Assembly: GCA_050729835.1 (NCBI GenBank)
Contig: JBOHLS010000003.1
Coordinates: forward strand, 1 to 64,000
Source: REEB95 sp050729835
Lineage (GTDB): Bacteria > Pseudomonadota > Alphaproteobacteria > ATCC43930 > CGMCC-115725
Length of the DNA stretch: 64,000 nt
Direction of reading: 5' to 3'
Shown: piece after piece, positions 37,986 to 48,016 of the stretch
Numbering within the stretch: the stretch's first letter is position 1
Layout: every line of letters starts with the position of its first letter
Position numbers and translations under genes: made by a program
The notes under the pieces: model-generated
Seen by the model: only the letters and a program-made list of their open reading frames with translations
Databases searched by the model: none
Told to the model about the DNA's origin: nothing

Positions 37986-39773
37986 CTAATAGACCCGTTC
38001 CTTGGGGGGAAAAGGCTGGACGTCGTTCGACAGCGTGAAATCGTGCACCGGCCGGTAATCGAGATCGACCTGGCCGCCGCCGTACATCCGCGCCAGCGTG
38101 TGCTTCATCCAGTGCCGATCGTCGCGCTTAGGAAAATCCTCGCGCGCATGCGCGCCACGGCTTTCGGTGCGGGCGCGCGCGCCGTGCAGCGCCACCGTCG
38201 CCTGCGCCATGAGGTTGTCGAGCTCGAGCGCCTCGACCAGGTCGCTGTTCCAGATCATCGAACGGTCGGTCACGCCAAGGTCGCGCGTCGACGACGCAAC
38301 CTGCTCCAGCTTCCGCACGCCTTCCTCAAGCAGTTCGGCCGTCCGGAAGACGGCGCAATGGTCCTGCATGACATGCTGCATCGCCAGGCGGATTTCTCCG
38401 GTCTTGGTCGCGCCCTTGGCGTGACGGACGCGATCGAGCCGTGCCAGCGCCCGTTCGTCGGCCGACGGCGGCAGCGACTTTTGCGCCGCGCCCGGCTTGA
38501 CGATTTCCGCCGCGCGCAGGGCGGCGGCGCGGCCGAAGACGACGAGATCGAGCAGCGAATTGGTGCCCAGGCGGTTCGCGCCGTGGACGGAGACGCAGGC
38601 CGCCTCGCCGATCGCCATCAGGCCCGGTGCCACGCGGTCCGGCGCGTCCGGCGTCGGCGCCAGCGCCTCGCCGTGCAGATTGGTCGGAATGCCGCCCATG
38701 TTGTAATGCACGGTTGGCAGAACCGGAATCGGCTCGCGCGTCACGTCGACGCTGGCGAAGATTCGCGCGATGTCGGCGATGCCCGGCAGCCGCAAGTGGA
38801 TCACCGCCGGATCGAGATGCTCGAGATGGAGATAGATGAAATCCTTCTTGGGCCCGCAGCCGCGCCCTTCGCGCATCTCGATGGTCATGGCACGGCTGAC
38901 AACGTCGCGCGAGGCGAGGTCCTTGGCGTGCGGCGCATAGCGCTCCATGAAACGCTCGCCTTCGAAATTGGTGAGATAGCCACCCTCGCCGCGCACGCCT
39001 TCGGTGATGAGGCAGCCGGCGCCGTAGATGCCGGTCGGATGGAATTGGATGAATTCCATGTCCTGAAGCGGCAGCCCGGCGCGCAACACCATGGCATTGC
39101 CGTCGCCGGTGCAAATATGCGCCGAGGTGCAGGAGAAATAGGCCCGGCCATAGCCGCCGGTGGCTATCACCACGATCTGCGCGCGGAAGCGGTGGATGGA
39201 CCCGTCCTCGAGGCACCAGGCGACCACGCCGCGGCAGGTGTCGCCATCCATCAGCAGATCGAGCACGAAATACTCGACGAAGAATTCGGCGTCGTGCTTC
39301 AGGCACTGCTGATAGAGCGTGTGCAGGATGGCGTGGCCGGTGCGATCGGCAGCCGAGGCCGAGCGATGCGCGGGGTCCTTGCCGTATTGCACGGTATGCC
39401 CGCCGAAGGGCCGCTGGTAGATCTTGCCCTCGGGCGTGCGCGAGAACGGCACGCCCATGTGCTCGAGCTCCAGCACCGCCGGAACCGCCTCGCGGCACAT
39501 GTACTCGATGGCGTCCTGGTCGCCGAGCCAATCGCCGCCTTTGACGGTGTCATACATGTGCCAGCGCCAGTCGTCCTCGCCCATGTTGCCGAGCGCGGCG
39601 CCGATGCCGCCTTGCGCCGCGACGGTGTGGCTGCGCGTGGGATAGACCTTGCTGATGCAGGCGGTCTTGAGGCCGGCCGCGCTCATGCCCAGGCTGGCGC
39701 GCAGTCCGGCACCGCCGGCGCCGACGACGACGACGTCGTAGACATGGTCGGTGACCGGATAGGCGAGCGCCAC
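37986..39773 (-). CDS. sdhA: Succinate dehydrogenase flavoprotein subunit
   Basis: SdhA oxidises succinate to fumarate. A GTG start at 39773, two bases after the sdhD stop, gives 595 residues. The FAD-binding start VVVGAGGAGLRASLG, the covalent flavin His in TRSHTVAAQGGIGAA, the substrate/catalytic region EFIQFHPTGIYGAG and VHGANRLGTNSLLDL are all present. The open frame extends further upstream without homology. Confidence 0.97.
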   Translation of the reverse strand: MALAYPVTDHVYDVVVVGAGGAGLRASLGMSAAGLKTACISKVYPTRSHTVAAQGGIGAALGNMGEDDWRWHMYDTVKGGDWLGDQDAIEYMCREAVPAVLELEHMGVPFSRTPEGKIYQRPFGGHTVQYGKDPAHRSASAADRTGHAILHTLYQQCLKHDAEFFVEYFVLDLLMDGDTCRGVVAWCLEDGSIHRFRAQIVVIATGGYGRAYFSCTSAHICTGDGNAMVLRAGLPLQDMEFIQFHPTGIYGAGCLITEGVRGEGGYLTNFEGERFMERYAPHAKDLASRDVVSRAMTIEMREGRGCGPKKDFIYLHLEHLDPAVIHLRLPGIADIARIFASVDVTREPIPVLPTVHYNMGGIPTNLHGEALAPTPDAPDRVAPGLMAIGEAACVSVHGANRLGTNSLLDLVVFGRAAALRAAEIVKPGAAQKSLPPSADERALARLDRVRHAKGATKTGEIRLAMQHVMQDHCAVFRTAELLEEGVRKLEQVASSTRDLGVTDRSMIWNSDLVEALELDNLMAQATVALHGARARTESRGAHAREDFPKRDDRHWMKHTLARMYGGGQVDLDYRPVHDFTLSNDVQPFPPKERVY

Positions 39774-39775
39774 GA

Positions 39776-40117
39776 TCAGAGCCCGAAGACGAGGGTCGCG
39801 ACCGCGGCCAGGGCGATCAGCGCCAGCGCCCAGCAAGCCACGCAATTCGCCATCAATGCGGCCGCCAAGCGCCCCGGCGCGTGCACATAGTCTTCGAGCA
39901 CGACGCGGACACCGAGCGACAGGTGAAAAAAGGTGACGGCGACCAGCGCGGCCACGAACGCCGCCGGCAGCGGGCGGCCGAGCCAGGCCTGGACCTGCGC
40001 GCGATCCGCGCCGAGATGGGCCAGGAGGGACGCGATCAGCCAGAGCGCGAGCGGAACCAGCGCCAACGCGCTGATGCGCTGCGCCCGCCAATGATGCACG
40101 ACCGCGTCGTCTTTCAC
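39776..40117 (-). CDS. sdhD: Succinate dehydrogenase hydrophobic membrane anchor subunit
   Basis: This 113-residue protein has three membrane helices and the SdhD motif WRAQRISALALVPLALW with HLSLGVRVVLEDYVH (quinone/heme region). It starts at a GTG at 40117 that overlaps the sdhC stop by 4 bases (GTGA). It anchors the SdhAB heads together with SdhC. Confidence 0.93.
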   Translation of the reverse strand: MKDDAVVHHWRAQRISALALVPLALWLIASLLAHLGADRAQVQAWLGRPLPAAFVAALVAVTFFHLSLGVRVVLEDYVHAPGRLAAALMANCVACWALALIALAAVATLVFGL

Positions 40118-40509
40118 GGCAGACTCCAGGCATAGAGACCGCCGCCGAAGGCGACTACCGTCAGCAACACGCTGAACCCCACCACTGTCCAGCCGCTGCG
40201 ATAGGCCGAGCGAAGATCGAAACCGGCGCCAACATCCCACAGCAGATGGCGCACGCCATTGAGCAGGTGATAGAACAGCGAAAACGTCCAGCCGAGCAGC
40301 AACAGCTTGCCGAGCCACGAGCCCCAGAATTCCTGCGCCGCGGCAAAGCAGGCGCCGCTCCAGGCCGCGCCCGACAGCCACCAGACGAAGAAAATCGTCC
40401 CCACTCCGAGCATCAGGCCGGTGCCGCGATGCGTGATCGACAGCACCGAAGTGAGTTGCGGCTTGTAGATCTGCAAATGAGGTGAAAGCGGCCGCTCGGC
40501 GGGAGTCAT
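40114..40509 (-). CDS. sdhC: Succinate dehydrogenase cytochrome b556 subunit
   Basis: The 131-residue protein has three membrane helices. It begins ERPLSPHLQIYKPQLTSVLSITHRGTG, the family signature, and carries the heme-ligand region LFYHLLNGVRHLLWD. The ATG at 40509 is the natural start; the upstream extension is not conserved. It is first in sdhCDAB, 121 bases downstream of the CitE-like gene. Confidence 0.95.
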   Translation of the reverse strand: MTPAERPLSPHLQIYKPQLTSVLSITHRGTGLMLGVGTIFFVWWLSGAAWSGACFAAAQEFWGSWLGKLLLLGWTFSLFYHLLNGVRHLLWDVGAGFDLRSAYRSGWTVVGFSVLLTVVAFGGGLYAWSLP

Positions 40510-40630
40510 TGCCACAAGAACCTTGCGCTTTCGCACATGCGAAGGGGTTTTGGTGTAGCCCTCCCCCCTCGCGGCGTCAACGCCGGGTGACACACGGCAC
40601 GCTTGCGGGCGGCGAATGTGGCGACCCAAT

Positions 40631-41500
40631 TCAATCGTCGGTATGTGGCATGCCAATGGCCGCGGCGAGTGCCAGGATGCGCTCGGCTTCGGCAACGTGC
40701 AGCCGCTCGACCAGCCGCCCGTCGAGCACCGCGACGCCCCTGCCTTGAGCCTTGGCCTGGTCGAACGCGGCGATCACCCGCCGGGCCTGCGCGAGCGCGG
40801 CCGCGTCGGGCGCGAAAACGCGGTTGGCGGCGGCGATCGTGCTCGGATGGATCAGCGTCTTGCCGTCGAAGCCGAGCCTACGGCCCTGGCGGCAGGACTG
40901 GACAAACCCCTCTTCGTCGGCGATGTCGAAATGGACGCCGTCGAGAACGGCCAGGCCGTAGGCGCGGGCCGCCAGCACGCACAGGCCGAGCGCGGTTGTC
41001 ATCGGCTCGCGCAGCGGCCTCTCCTCGGCATGGAGCTCTTTCGACAGATCGGCCGTGCCCATGACGAAGGCGGCGAGCCGCGGCGTGGCCATGGCGATCG
41101 CCTCGGCATGCAGCGTCGCGCGCGCGGTCTCGATCATGCACCAGATCCCGAGATCGAGCGGTGCGCCGGCCGAGATCAGGATCGCCTCGGCCTTGCGCGG
41201 TTCCGCTTCGCTTTCGACCTTGGGCAGAAGGACGGCGTGGAGCTTCATCTGCGCCGCCGCCTTGAGATCGTCCTCGGCCCATTCGGTACCGAGCGCGTTG
41301 ACCCGTAGGATCAGCTCGCGCCGGCCATAGCCGCCGTGCGCGACCGCGACCGCTATCGCCTGGCGCGCGGCGCCCTTGGCGTCGGGCGCCACCGAATCCT
41401 CGAGATCGAAGATCAGCGCGTCGACCTCGAGGCCGCGGGCTTTTTCCAGCGCGCGGGCATTGCTGCCGGGCACGAAAAGGACGCTGCGGCGCGGACGCAT
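40631..41500 (-). CDS. CoA ester lyase of the HpcH/HpaI-CitE family
   Basis: The 289-residue TIM-barrel protein starts RRSVLFVPGSNARALEKA and has the family motifs VDALIFDLEDSV, ILRVNALGTEW, LPKVES, MIETARATLHA and GTADLSKEL. These features fit malyl-CoA/citramalyl-CoA lyases, (3S)-malyl-CoA thioesterases or CitE-like enzymes; the exact substrate cannot be told. It lies between asd (3 bases) and sdhC on the same strand, so a role feeding acyl-CoA-derived C4/C2 units to the TCA cycle is plausible. Confidence 0.85.
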   Translation of the reverse strand: MRPRRSVLFVPGSNARALEKARGLEVDALIFDLEDSVAPDAKGAARQAIAVAVAHGGYGRRELILRVNALGTEWAEDDLKAAAQMKLHAVLLPKVESEAEPRKAEAILISAGAPLDLGIWCMIETARATLHAEAIAMATPRLAAFVMGTADLSKELHAEERPLREPMTTALGLCVLAARAYGLAVLDGVHFDIADEEGFVQSCRQGRRLGFDGKTLIHPSTIAAANRVFAPDAAALAQARRVIAAFDQAKAQGRGVAVLDGRLVERLHVAEAERILALAAAIGMPHTDD

Positions 41501-41503
41501 CGT

Positions 41504-42553
<1,050 letters not shown>

Positions 42554-42734
42554 TGAACGCTCCTGCGGAAACTGCCGTTGACTTAAAGCCCTTCGCGCCC
42601 GATGACAAGCCCGGCGTCGCCGCAACCAGGCCAGCGATCTGGCCTTTCCGGGGGTTCTGGGCGCCCTCGAAACGGCACTGCCCAATTTTGTTGCACTGCG
42701 GTATATTGTCTCAAAGTCAACCCGTGGAGTTCGT

Positions 42735-43598
42735 ATGAGTGTCGCGGCCCCCGACAGCAAGAAGCGCACCCCGGCCGAGCTCGCCCGGCGCAAAGGCGGC
42801 GTGCCGATCGTCGCGCTGACCGCTTACAGCGCGCCGATGGCGCGGACGCTCGATCCGATCGCCGACCTGCTGCTAGTCGGCGATTCGCTCGGCATGGTGG
42901 TTTACGGCTTCGAAAGCACGCTGCCGGTGACGCTCGAGATGATGATCGCGCACGGCGCGGCCACGGCGCGGGGTGCCTCGCGCGCCTGCGTCATCGTCGA
43001 CATGCCCTTCGGCACCTATCAGGAAAGTCCGGCGCAGGCGTTCAAGAATGCAGCGCGCATCATGGCCGAGACGGGCTGCGCGGGCATCAAACTCGAAGGC
43101 GGCGAAGCCATGGCCGAGACCGTGCGGTTCTTGGTCGAACGCGGTATTCCGGTGCTGGGCCATATCGGGCTACAGCCGCAATCGGTCAATGTCATCGGCG
43201 GCTTCCGCGCCCAGGGGCGCAACGAAGCCGAGGCCGATCGCGTCATGGCCGACGCCCGGGCCATCGCCAAGGCCGGCACCTTCGCCATCGTGATCGAGGG
43301 CACCAACGAGCCGGTGGCGCGCCGCGTCACCGAGGCGATCCCCGTGCCGACCATCGGCATCGGCGCCTCGCCGGCTTGCGACGGCCAGATTCTGGTCACC
43401 GAGGATCTGCTCGGCCTGTCGGACGGGCACAAGCCGCGTTTCGTCAAACGCTATGCCGAGCTGAACCAAGCGATCGCCGCCGCCGCCGCCGCCTATGCCG
43501 AAGACGTGCGGACGCGCGCTTTTCCGGATCCCGAGCACTGCTACGGTCCGAGCACGATCGACCGCGGCCCGAAGCCCGCCGCGTCGCAGCGGCGATAG
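42735..43598 (+). CDS. panB: 3-methyl-2-oxobutanoate hydroxymethyltransferase
   Basis: PanB transfers a hydroxymethyl group from methylene-tetrahydrofolate to ketoisovalerate, the first step of pantothenate synthesis. The 287 residues show VALTAYSAPMARTLD, the metal-binding VGDSLGMVVYG, MPFGTYQESP, IKLEGGEAMAE, GHIGLQPQSVN and TIGIGASPACDGQILV. The ATG follows GGAG. No panC is adjacent. Confidence 0.97.
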   Translation: MSVAAPDSKKRTPAELARRKGGVPIVALTAYSAPMARTLDPIADLLLVGDSLGMVVYGFESTLPVTLEMMIAHGAATARGASRACVIVDMPFGTYQESPAQAFKNAARIMAETGCAGIKLEGGEAMAETVRFLVERGIPVLGHIGLQPQSVNVIGGFRAQGRNEAEADRVMADARAIAKAGTFAIVIEGTNEPVARRVTEAIPVPTIGIGASPACDGQILVTEDLLGLSDGHKPRFVKRYAELNQAIAAAAAAYAEDVRTRAFPDPEHCYGPSTIDRGPKPAASQRR

Positions 43599-43604
43599 GG
43601 CCGC

Positions 43605-43913
43605 TCAGCCGCCGGGTGCGTAGCCCTTCGCGATCATGCAGCGAGAGATGATGTCGGACGATTGCGTCTGATTCTGCGCCGCGTAGGTCTGCTGCACGGT
43701 GAACAGCGCGCCGGTGTCCTGCCAGTCCTTGCCGCGAACCGCGAGGATATCCTGATTGATGTTCGTGTCCCGCTTGGTTGCGGCGGCGGCGAGGCGATTG
43801 CAATCCGACAGGTCCTGAGCGACCAGTGTCGGCGTCGCGCCGTCCTTGGTCCAGGTCGGACCGGCACAGCCGAACAGGACGAGAGCGGCAACGAGACTGG
43901 CGAATCGTTTCAT
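43605..43913 (-). CDS. Small lipoprotein of unknown function
   Basis: The 102-residue protein (ATG at 43913) has a lipoprotein signal with lipobox LVLFGC, lipidated Cys at about 16, and a mature region with two further Cys (SDCNRLAA and ISRCMIAKGY) that could pair. It ends KGYAPGG. This resembles short outer-membrane-type lipoproteins with a C-x(n)-C-M-x-x-KGY tail, common in alphaproteobacteria and without assigned function. It is convergent with panB. Confidence 0.75.
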   Translation of the reverse strand: MKRFASLVAALVLFGCAGPTWTKDGATPTLVAQDLSDCNRLAAAATKRDTNINQDILAVRGKDWQDTGALFTVQQTYAAQNQTQSSDIISRCMIAKGYAPGG

Positions 43914-43950
43914 GCGTTCGTCTTCCCCGCAAACCGATCGAATCCTACTC

Positions 43951-44796
43951 TCAAAATCGGCCGGATTGATAGTCGGCAATCGCTTGCCGGATCTCGTCGG
44001 GCGTATTCATAACGAACGGCCCATAGCGCGCCACCGGCTCGGCGAGCGGCTTGCCCGCGGCGAGCAGCACTCGGCCCGGACCGCCAGCGAGCCACACGGC
44101 ATCGCCGGCGCCCAGAACGGCGACGTGACCGCGCGCGACCCGCGTGCCCAGCTCGCCGACCGTCGCCTCGCCGTCGAAGACATAAGCGAAGCCGTTATGG
44201 CCCGCCGGCACCGGCACGAGCACTTCGCCTGTGCCGCCCAGCACGACATCGAGCAGCAGCGGATCGGTGACGATATCGGCGACCGGGCCCTTGACGCCGT
44301 CGAACGTGCCGGCGAGGACGCGAACCTTGCCCCCGCCCGCGAGCGCGACCTCGGGAATGCGCGCCGGCTCGATGTCCTGATAGCGCGGCGGCATCATCTT
44401 GTCTTTCGCCGGCAGATTGACCCAGAGCTGGAAGCCCCACATCAGGCCGTCCTGCTGCTCCGGCATTTCGGAATGGACGATGCCGCGTCCGGCGGTCATC
44501 CATTGCACGCTCCCGGGCGTCAGCAGCCCGCGATTGCCCTTGTTGTCGCCATGGCGCATGCGCCCGGCGAGAACATAGGTCACGGTCTCGAAACCGCGAT
44601 GCGGGTGCTCGGGAAAGCCGCCGATATAGTCGGCGCCGTCGGCCGAGCGGATCTCGTCGAGCAGCAGGAACGGATCGAGCGAATCGAGCGCCGGGCTGCC
44701 GATGACGCGGGTGAGCTTGACCCCCGCCCCGTCATTGGCCGGAATGCCGCGGACCAGCTGGGCCACCGGCCGGATCGTAATGACCGAATCGCGCAT
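43951..44796 (-). CDS. Pirin family protein
   Basis: The 281-residue protein (ATG at 44796) is a double-cupin pirin. The N-terminal metal site is visible in FPEHPHRGFETVTYVL (two His) with the later His and Glu in GIVHSEMPEQ; LWGFQLWVNLP-type sequence follows (here MWGFQLWVNLPAKDKM). Bacterial pirins include quercetin dioxygenases and metabolic modulators; the role here is open. The segment upstream of this start is not conserved. Confidence 0.92.
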   Translation of the reverse strand: MRDSVITIRPVAQLVRGIPANDGAGVKLTRVIGSPALDSLDPFLLLDEIRSADGADYIGGFPEHPHRGFETVTYVLAGRMRHGDNKGNRGLLTPGSVQWMTAGRGIVHSEMPEQQDGLMWGFQLWVNLPAKDKMMPPRYQDIEPARIPEVALAGGGKVRVLAGTFDGVKGPVADIVTDPLLLDVVLGGTGEVLVPVPAGHNGFAYVFDGEATVGELGTRVARGHVAVLGAGDAVWLAGGPGRVLLAAGKPLAEPVARYGPFVMNTPDEIRQAIADYQSGRF

Positions 44797-44866
44797 CGAG
44801 GGGCCCTCCTGCGCGGCTGATGTAGGCGCACGGCACGGCATTTACGACCGCGCCGACGCATGGCTG

Positions 44867-45037
44867 TCATCCGCCGCGGCGGGCACCGATGGCTTGAAGA
44901 ACGCGGCGGCGGCCGGCATCGTCGAGCGTCGGCCAGGCGGCGATTTCCGTCAGTGTCCGCCAGCAGCCGCGGCAAAAGCCGGTGCGCGAATCGATGACGC
45001 AAAGCCGGATGCAGGGCGACGCGACGGCCTCGCTCAC
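44867..45037 (-). CDS. DUF1289 family small cysteine protein
   Basis: A GTG at 45037 overlaps the stop of the DUF4340 gene (GTGA) and gives 56 residues with SPCIRLCVIDSRTGFCRGCWRT and EIAAW, the DUF1289 pattern of four conserved Cys, probably a metal site. Function is unknown. A longer start at 45118 would lie within the upstream gene and is not needed. It is probably translated with the Gld-like operon, though DUF1289 genes occur in many contexts. Confidence 0.8.
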   Translation of the reverse strand: MSEAVASPCIRLCVIDSRTGFCRGCWRTLTEIAAWPTLDDAGRRRVLQAIGARRGG

Positions 45038-46065
45038 GACGGCTTGGCCGGCTCGATCAGGCCCGCGAGCGTGGTCTTCAACAGGCCGATCCGGTAGTCG
45101 GGAAAGGCGAAAAGCCAACCCCGCGCCTTGGCGTTGATCGCTTGCGCCCGGGCGGCCGCGGCGCCGGAGCCGACGGCGGCGATCCGCACCCAGCTCGTCT
45201 TGCCCTGTTCGGCGATATCGAGCGTGACTGTCAGCCCGTCGAAGGTGTCGAAGCGCGCGTGCGCGACGCCGGCCGCGGGAAAGGCGAAGGCCGCCGCCGG
45301 CTGCACGTCGGCCAACTCGAGCGAGGCCAGCGCGCCCGGCGGCTCCTCGAGCGTATCCCCGCTCTTGAGCTTCTTGCCGTGGGGCAGCGGATGCGCGAGG
45401 CGGAACTTGTCGCTGGCGGTGTCGCGCATGATGGCGACCTCGGCGCCGTTGGCCGCCGTGAAGACCGCTTCCTTGACCGTCGCGGTCGGAACGTCGATCA
45501 CCGCCTTGTCGAGCCAGACGTCCATGTCGCCGGCGAGATCGAGCGAGCCGCGCGCCAGCCAGCTTTGCGCGTTGCCGGGCTTGCGGAGATAAAGCCCATC
45601 GCCGCCGCCGCCGAGCTCGTCGTATTTGCTCTTGCCGACGATGATGTCGCCGAGCAGCTTGCCTTTGGCATCGGCGACGGTGACCAGGGTCGACTTGGAA
45701 TCCGGCTTGCCCGCGTCCTCGACGGCGAGTCGCGCGTAAAGTCGCGGCTCGCGGGTCTTGGGTTCGACGTAGCGGAGCTCGGCGAGGCCGAGCAGCAGGC
45801 GCCGCACCCGTTTCAGGTCGGCGGACCAGCCGCCTTTTTCCTCGACCTGCCAGTCGTTACCGGCGCGCTTGAGCGTCGCTTTCTGCGCGCCGCGGACGAT
45901 CGTCACGCGGTCGACCGTCTGAAGCTGGCCGCCAAGATCGGGCAGGACGAGTTGGCCGACCAGCGGGTCGCTCTGCGCCGAGGGGCCGCCAACGCTCGAC
46001 ACCACCGCCAGCGCCACGGCCACCGCGGCGATCGCAAGCAGAACCAGCAGATGACGCTGTCGCAT
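45034..46065 (-). CDS. DUF4340 domain-containing protein (Gld-type ABC accessory)
   Basis: The 343-residue protein has an N-terminal membrane anchor (about 5-25) and a periplasmic region with repeated beta-rich DUF4340 units (VTIVRGAQKATLKRAGNDWQVEEK, VEDAGKPDSKSTLVTV, LYLRKPGNAQSWLARG). DUF4340 proteins are usually encoded with GldG-like ABC systems; here the gene follows the GldG-like gene by 15 bases. A role in substrate handling in the periplasm is an inference. Confidence 0.82.
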   Translation of the reverse strand: MRQRHLLVLLAIAAVAVALAVVSSVGGPSAQSDPLVGQLVLPDLGGQLQTVDRVTIVRGAQKATLKRAGNDWQVEEKGGWSADLKRVRRLLLGLAELRYVEPKTREPRLYARLAVEDAGKPDSKSTLVTVADAKGKLLGDIIVGKSKYDELGGGGDGLYLRKPGNAQSWLARGSLDLAGDMDVWLDKAVIDVPTATVKEAVFTAANGAEVAIMRDTASDKFRLAHPLPHGKKLKSGDTLEEPPGALASLELADVQPAAAFAFPAAGVAHARFDTFDGLTVTLDIAEQGKTSWVRIAAVGSGAAAARAQAINAKARGWLFAFPDYRIGLLKTTLAGLIEPAKPS

Positions 46066-46080
46066 GCCGCCCTCCGTGCC

Positions 46081-48006
46081 TCAGCCAGTTTCCGCGCGGC
46101 GCCGCCGCCGCCGCAACCGCACGGCGCCGATTGCCATGGCAGCAACCGCGACCAGGATCGGAATGAACGCGACATCGAAGAACTCGACCCAGTTCCGCAG
46201 CCGGTCGATGTTCTCGCGCTCGGCAAGCTGCACCTGACGCAACTGCCGGCGCGTCGCCAGCAGTTGGGCGCGGAAGTTCTCGATTGCCTCGTTCTGCGCG
46301 GCATCGACCGTAGCTGCCTGGTGCGCGCCCTTGTCGCGCAGATCCTTGAGCTTCTGTTCGGTATCCTTCAGCTTGTCCTCGAGCGTTTTCTCGCTGGCCT
46401 GATAACGCTCGTCGGCGGCGCGCTGGATGTTCTGCACCAGCGTGAACGGCCGCACCGCGGTGCCGCGCGTGCGCAACCCGATGAGATCGGCGCCGCCAGA
46501 GAGCACGTCGATGGCATCGGTGATGAAGTCGCCGTTATTGGCGATCGGCACGGCGACCCGTTGGCCGAAGAAGTCCTGCACCTGGACCCAGAAGCGGTCC
46601 TCGAGGATGTCAGTATCGGCAACCGCGACGACATCGATCGGCTTGACAGCGGTTTTGACTTGCGCGGGCGGCGGCGCGGCGGCCGTCTTGCCCGTCGTCG
46701 CGACCTTGCTCTTGTCGGGGACTTTCGGCGGACCGTCGGGAAACGCCGTCGTTGCCGGGCCGGTGATCTGCGCCGCGATGACCAGCTTCTTGCCGTCGGG
46801 CTTGAAGCCGGCGAGCAGCGCGGCTGGATCAGGCGCCTGGAACTTTTCGGCCGGGATCGCCATCGAATCGGTCGAGGTCGTGATCAGCGGCTCGAACGTC
46901 GTCTTCGCCCCGGCGACCGGCTCAAGAATGCCCGGCGTCGCGACGTTGATCTGCGACAGATCGGCGGTGATCGGATTGTCGCGGCTGAGGCTGTCCGCCT
47001 TGAGCGTCAACCAGCCGACGTAGTCGATGGCCTGGACGTTCGCCGCGCTGCCAGCGTTGACGCGCTGCGCGTCGGCGCGATCTGCCGCAACCATCTTCGG
47101 CACCAGATGCAACCCCCAGGCGGCGAACAGCTTGTCGAGACTGCTGTCGTTCGGCATACCGGGCGGATTGATCTGGCTCGGATGGAGCCGCTGGGTCTCC
47201 GAATCGGGATCGACGAACACCAAAGCGCGACCGCCCTTGAGCACGAACTGGTCGATGGCATAAAGCGTCTTGTCGGGAAGCTTTTGTGGATGCACCAGCA
47301 TCAGCACGTCGACGTTGCTCGGAACCGCGTCGAAGTCGGTGCCGAGCGTTTGGACGTCGTAGAGCTGCTGCATCTGTTCGAGCACGACATAAGGCACCAG
47401 CGGACGGCCCTGCATCGCCGCCATCAGGTCGCCTTCAAGCGGCAGCTGCGTCGCGAGACCCACGACCGTCTTGTGCGGGTTGGCGAGGCCGGCGATCAGT
47501 TTGGTCAGGTCGTATTCGAGAAACCGCTCGCGATCCGTCTGGAAGAACGGGATGATCGCCTGATCGTCGGTCGAATTGGTGCCGGCGAGGCCGAAATAGA
47601 CCTGCTCGCCGTTTTGGTTGAGCGGCACGCCCTGGAGGCCGAAGGCGACGGCGCGATCCTCGACCGGCGAGAACGGCTCGGGATCGAGCACCTGAAGAAT
47701 GAGCTTGCCCTTGGCCACGGCCGCGTATTCCTCCAGCATCTCGCGCACGCGATCGGCAAAGACGCCGTAGGCAGGGATTTCGCGGCCCAGCTGCGGGGAA
47801 TAGTAGAGCCGCAGCGTGATCGACTCGTCGATCTTGGCGAGCGTGGTGCGCGTCGCCGGCGACAGGGTATAGAGCCGCTCCTGCGTCAGGTCGACCCGCA
47901 TGCCGGACAGCAAGTTGCCGGCGATGACGTTGACCGCCACGAACAGCACGACCGCAGCGGCGAGCGAGACGAGCGTCATGGCCCGGCGGGACAGGTGAAG
48001 GTTCAT
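46081..48006 (-). CDS. GldG-like ABC transporter auxiliary protein
   Basis: The 641-residue protein has an N-terminal membrane helix (about 10-30), a large periplasmic GldG/IFT52-like domain (SPATRTTLAKIDESITLRLYYS, the ABC-type uncharacterised transport pattern) and a C-terminal coiled coil (about 545-610) leading to a second membrane helix (about 612-632) and basic tail. In Bacteroidetes GldF/GldG with GldA support gliding; in proteobacteria the homologous systems have no established cargo. It lies 10 bases after the permease. Confidence 0.85.
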   Translation of the reverse strand: MNLHLSRRAMTLVSLAAAVVLFVAVNVIAGNLLSGMRVDLTQERLYTLSPATRTTLAKIDESITLRLYYSPQLGREIPAYGVFADRVREMLEEYAAVAKGKLILQVLDPEPFSPVEDRAVAFGLQGVPLNQNGEQVYFGLAGTNSTDDQAIIPFFQTDRERFLEYDLTKLIAGLANPHKTVVGLATQLPLEGDLMAAMQGRPLVPYVVLEQMQQLYDVQTLGTDFDAVPSNVDVLMLVHPQKLPDKTLYAIDQFVLKGGRALVFVDPDSETQRLHPSQINPPGMPNDSSLDKLFAAWGLHLVPKMVAADRADAQRVNAGSAANVQAIDYVGWLTLKADSLSRDNPITADLSQINVATPGILEPVAGAKTTFEPLITTSTDSMAIPAEKFQAPDPAALLAGFKPDGKKLVIAAQITGPATTAFPDGPPKVPDKSKVATTGKTAAAPPPAQVKTAVKPIDVVAVADTDILEDRFWVQVQDFFGQRVAVPIANNGDFITDAIDVLSGGADLIGLRTRGTAVRPFTLVQNIQRAADERYQASEKTLEDKLKDTEQKLKDLRDKGAHQAATVDAAQNEAIENFRAQLLATRRQLRQVQLAERENIDRLRNWVEFFDVAFIPILVAVAAMAIGAVRLRRRRRRAETG

Positions 48007-48016
48007 CTTACCCGCC

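Noticed and set aside
42702..42707. TATATT before panB as a -10 box
   Set aside because: No acceptable -35 hexamer lies at the right distance (position about 42679-42684), so the promoter was not listed.
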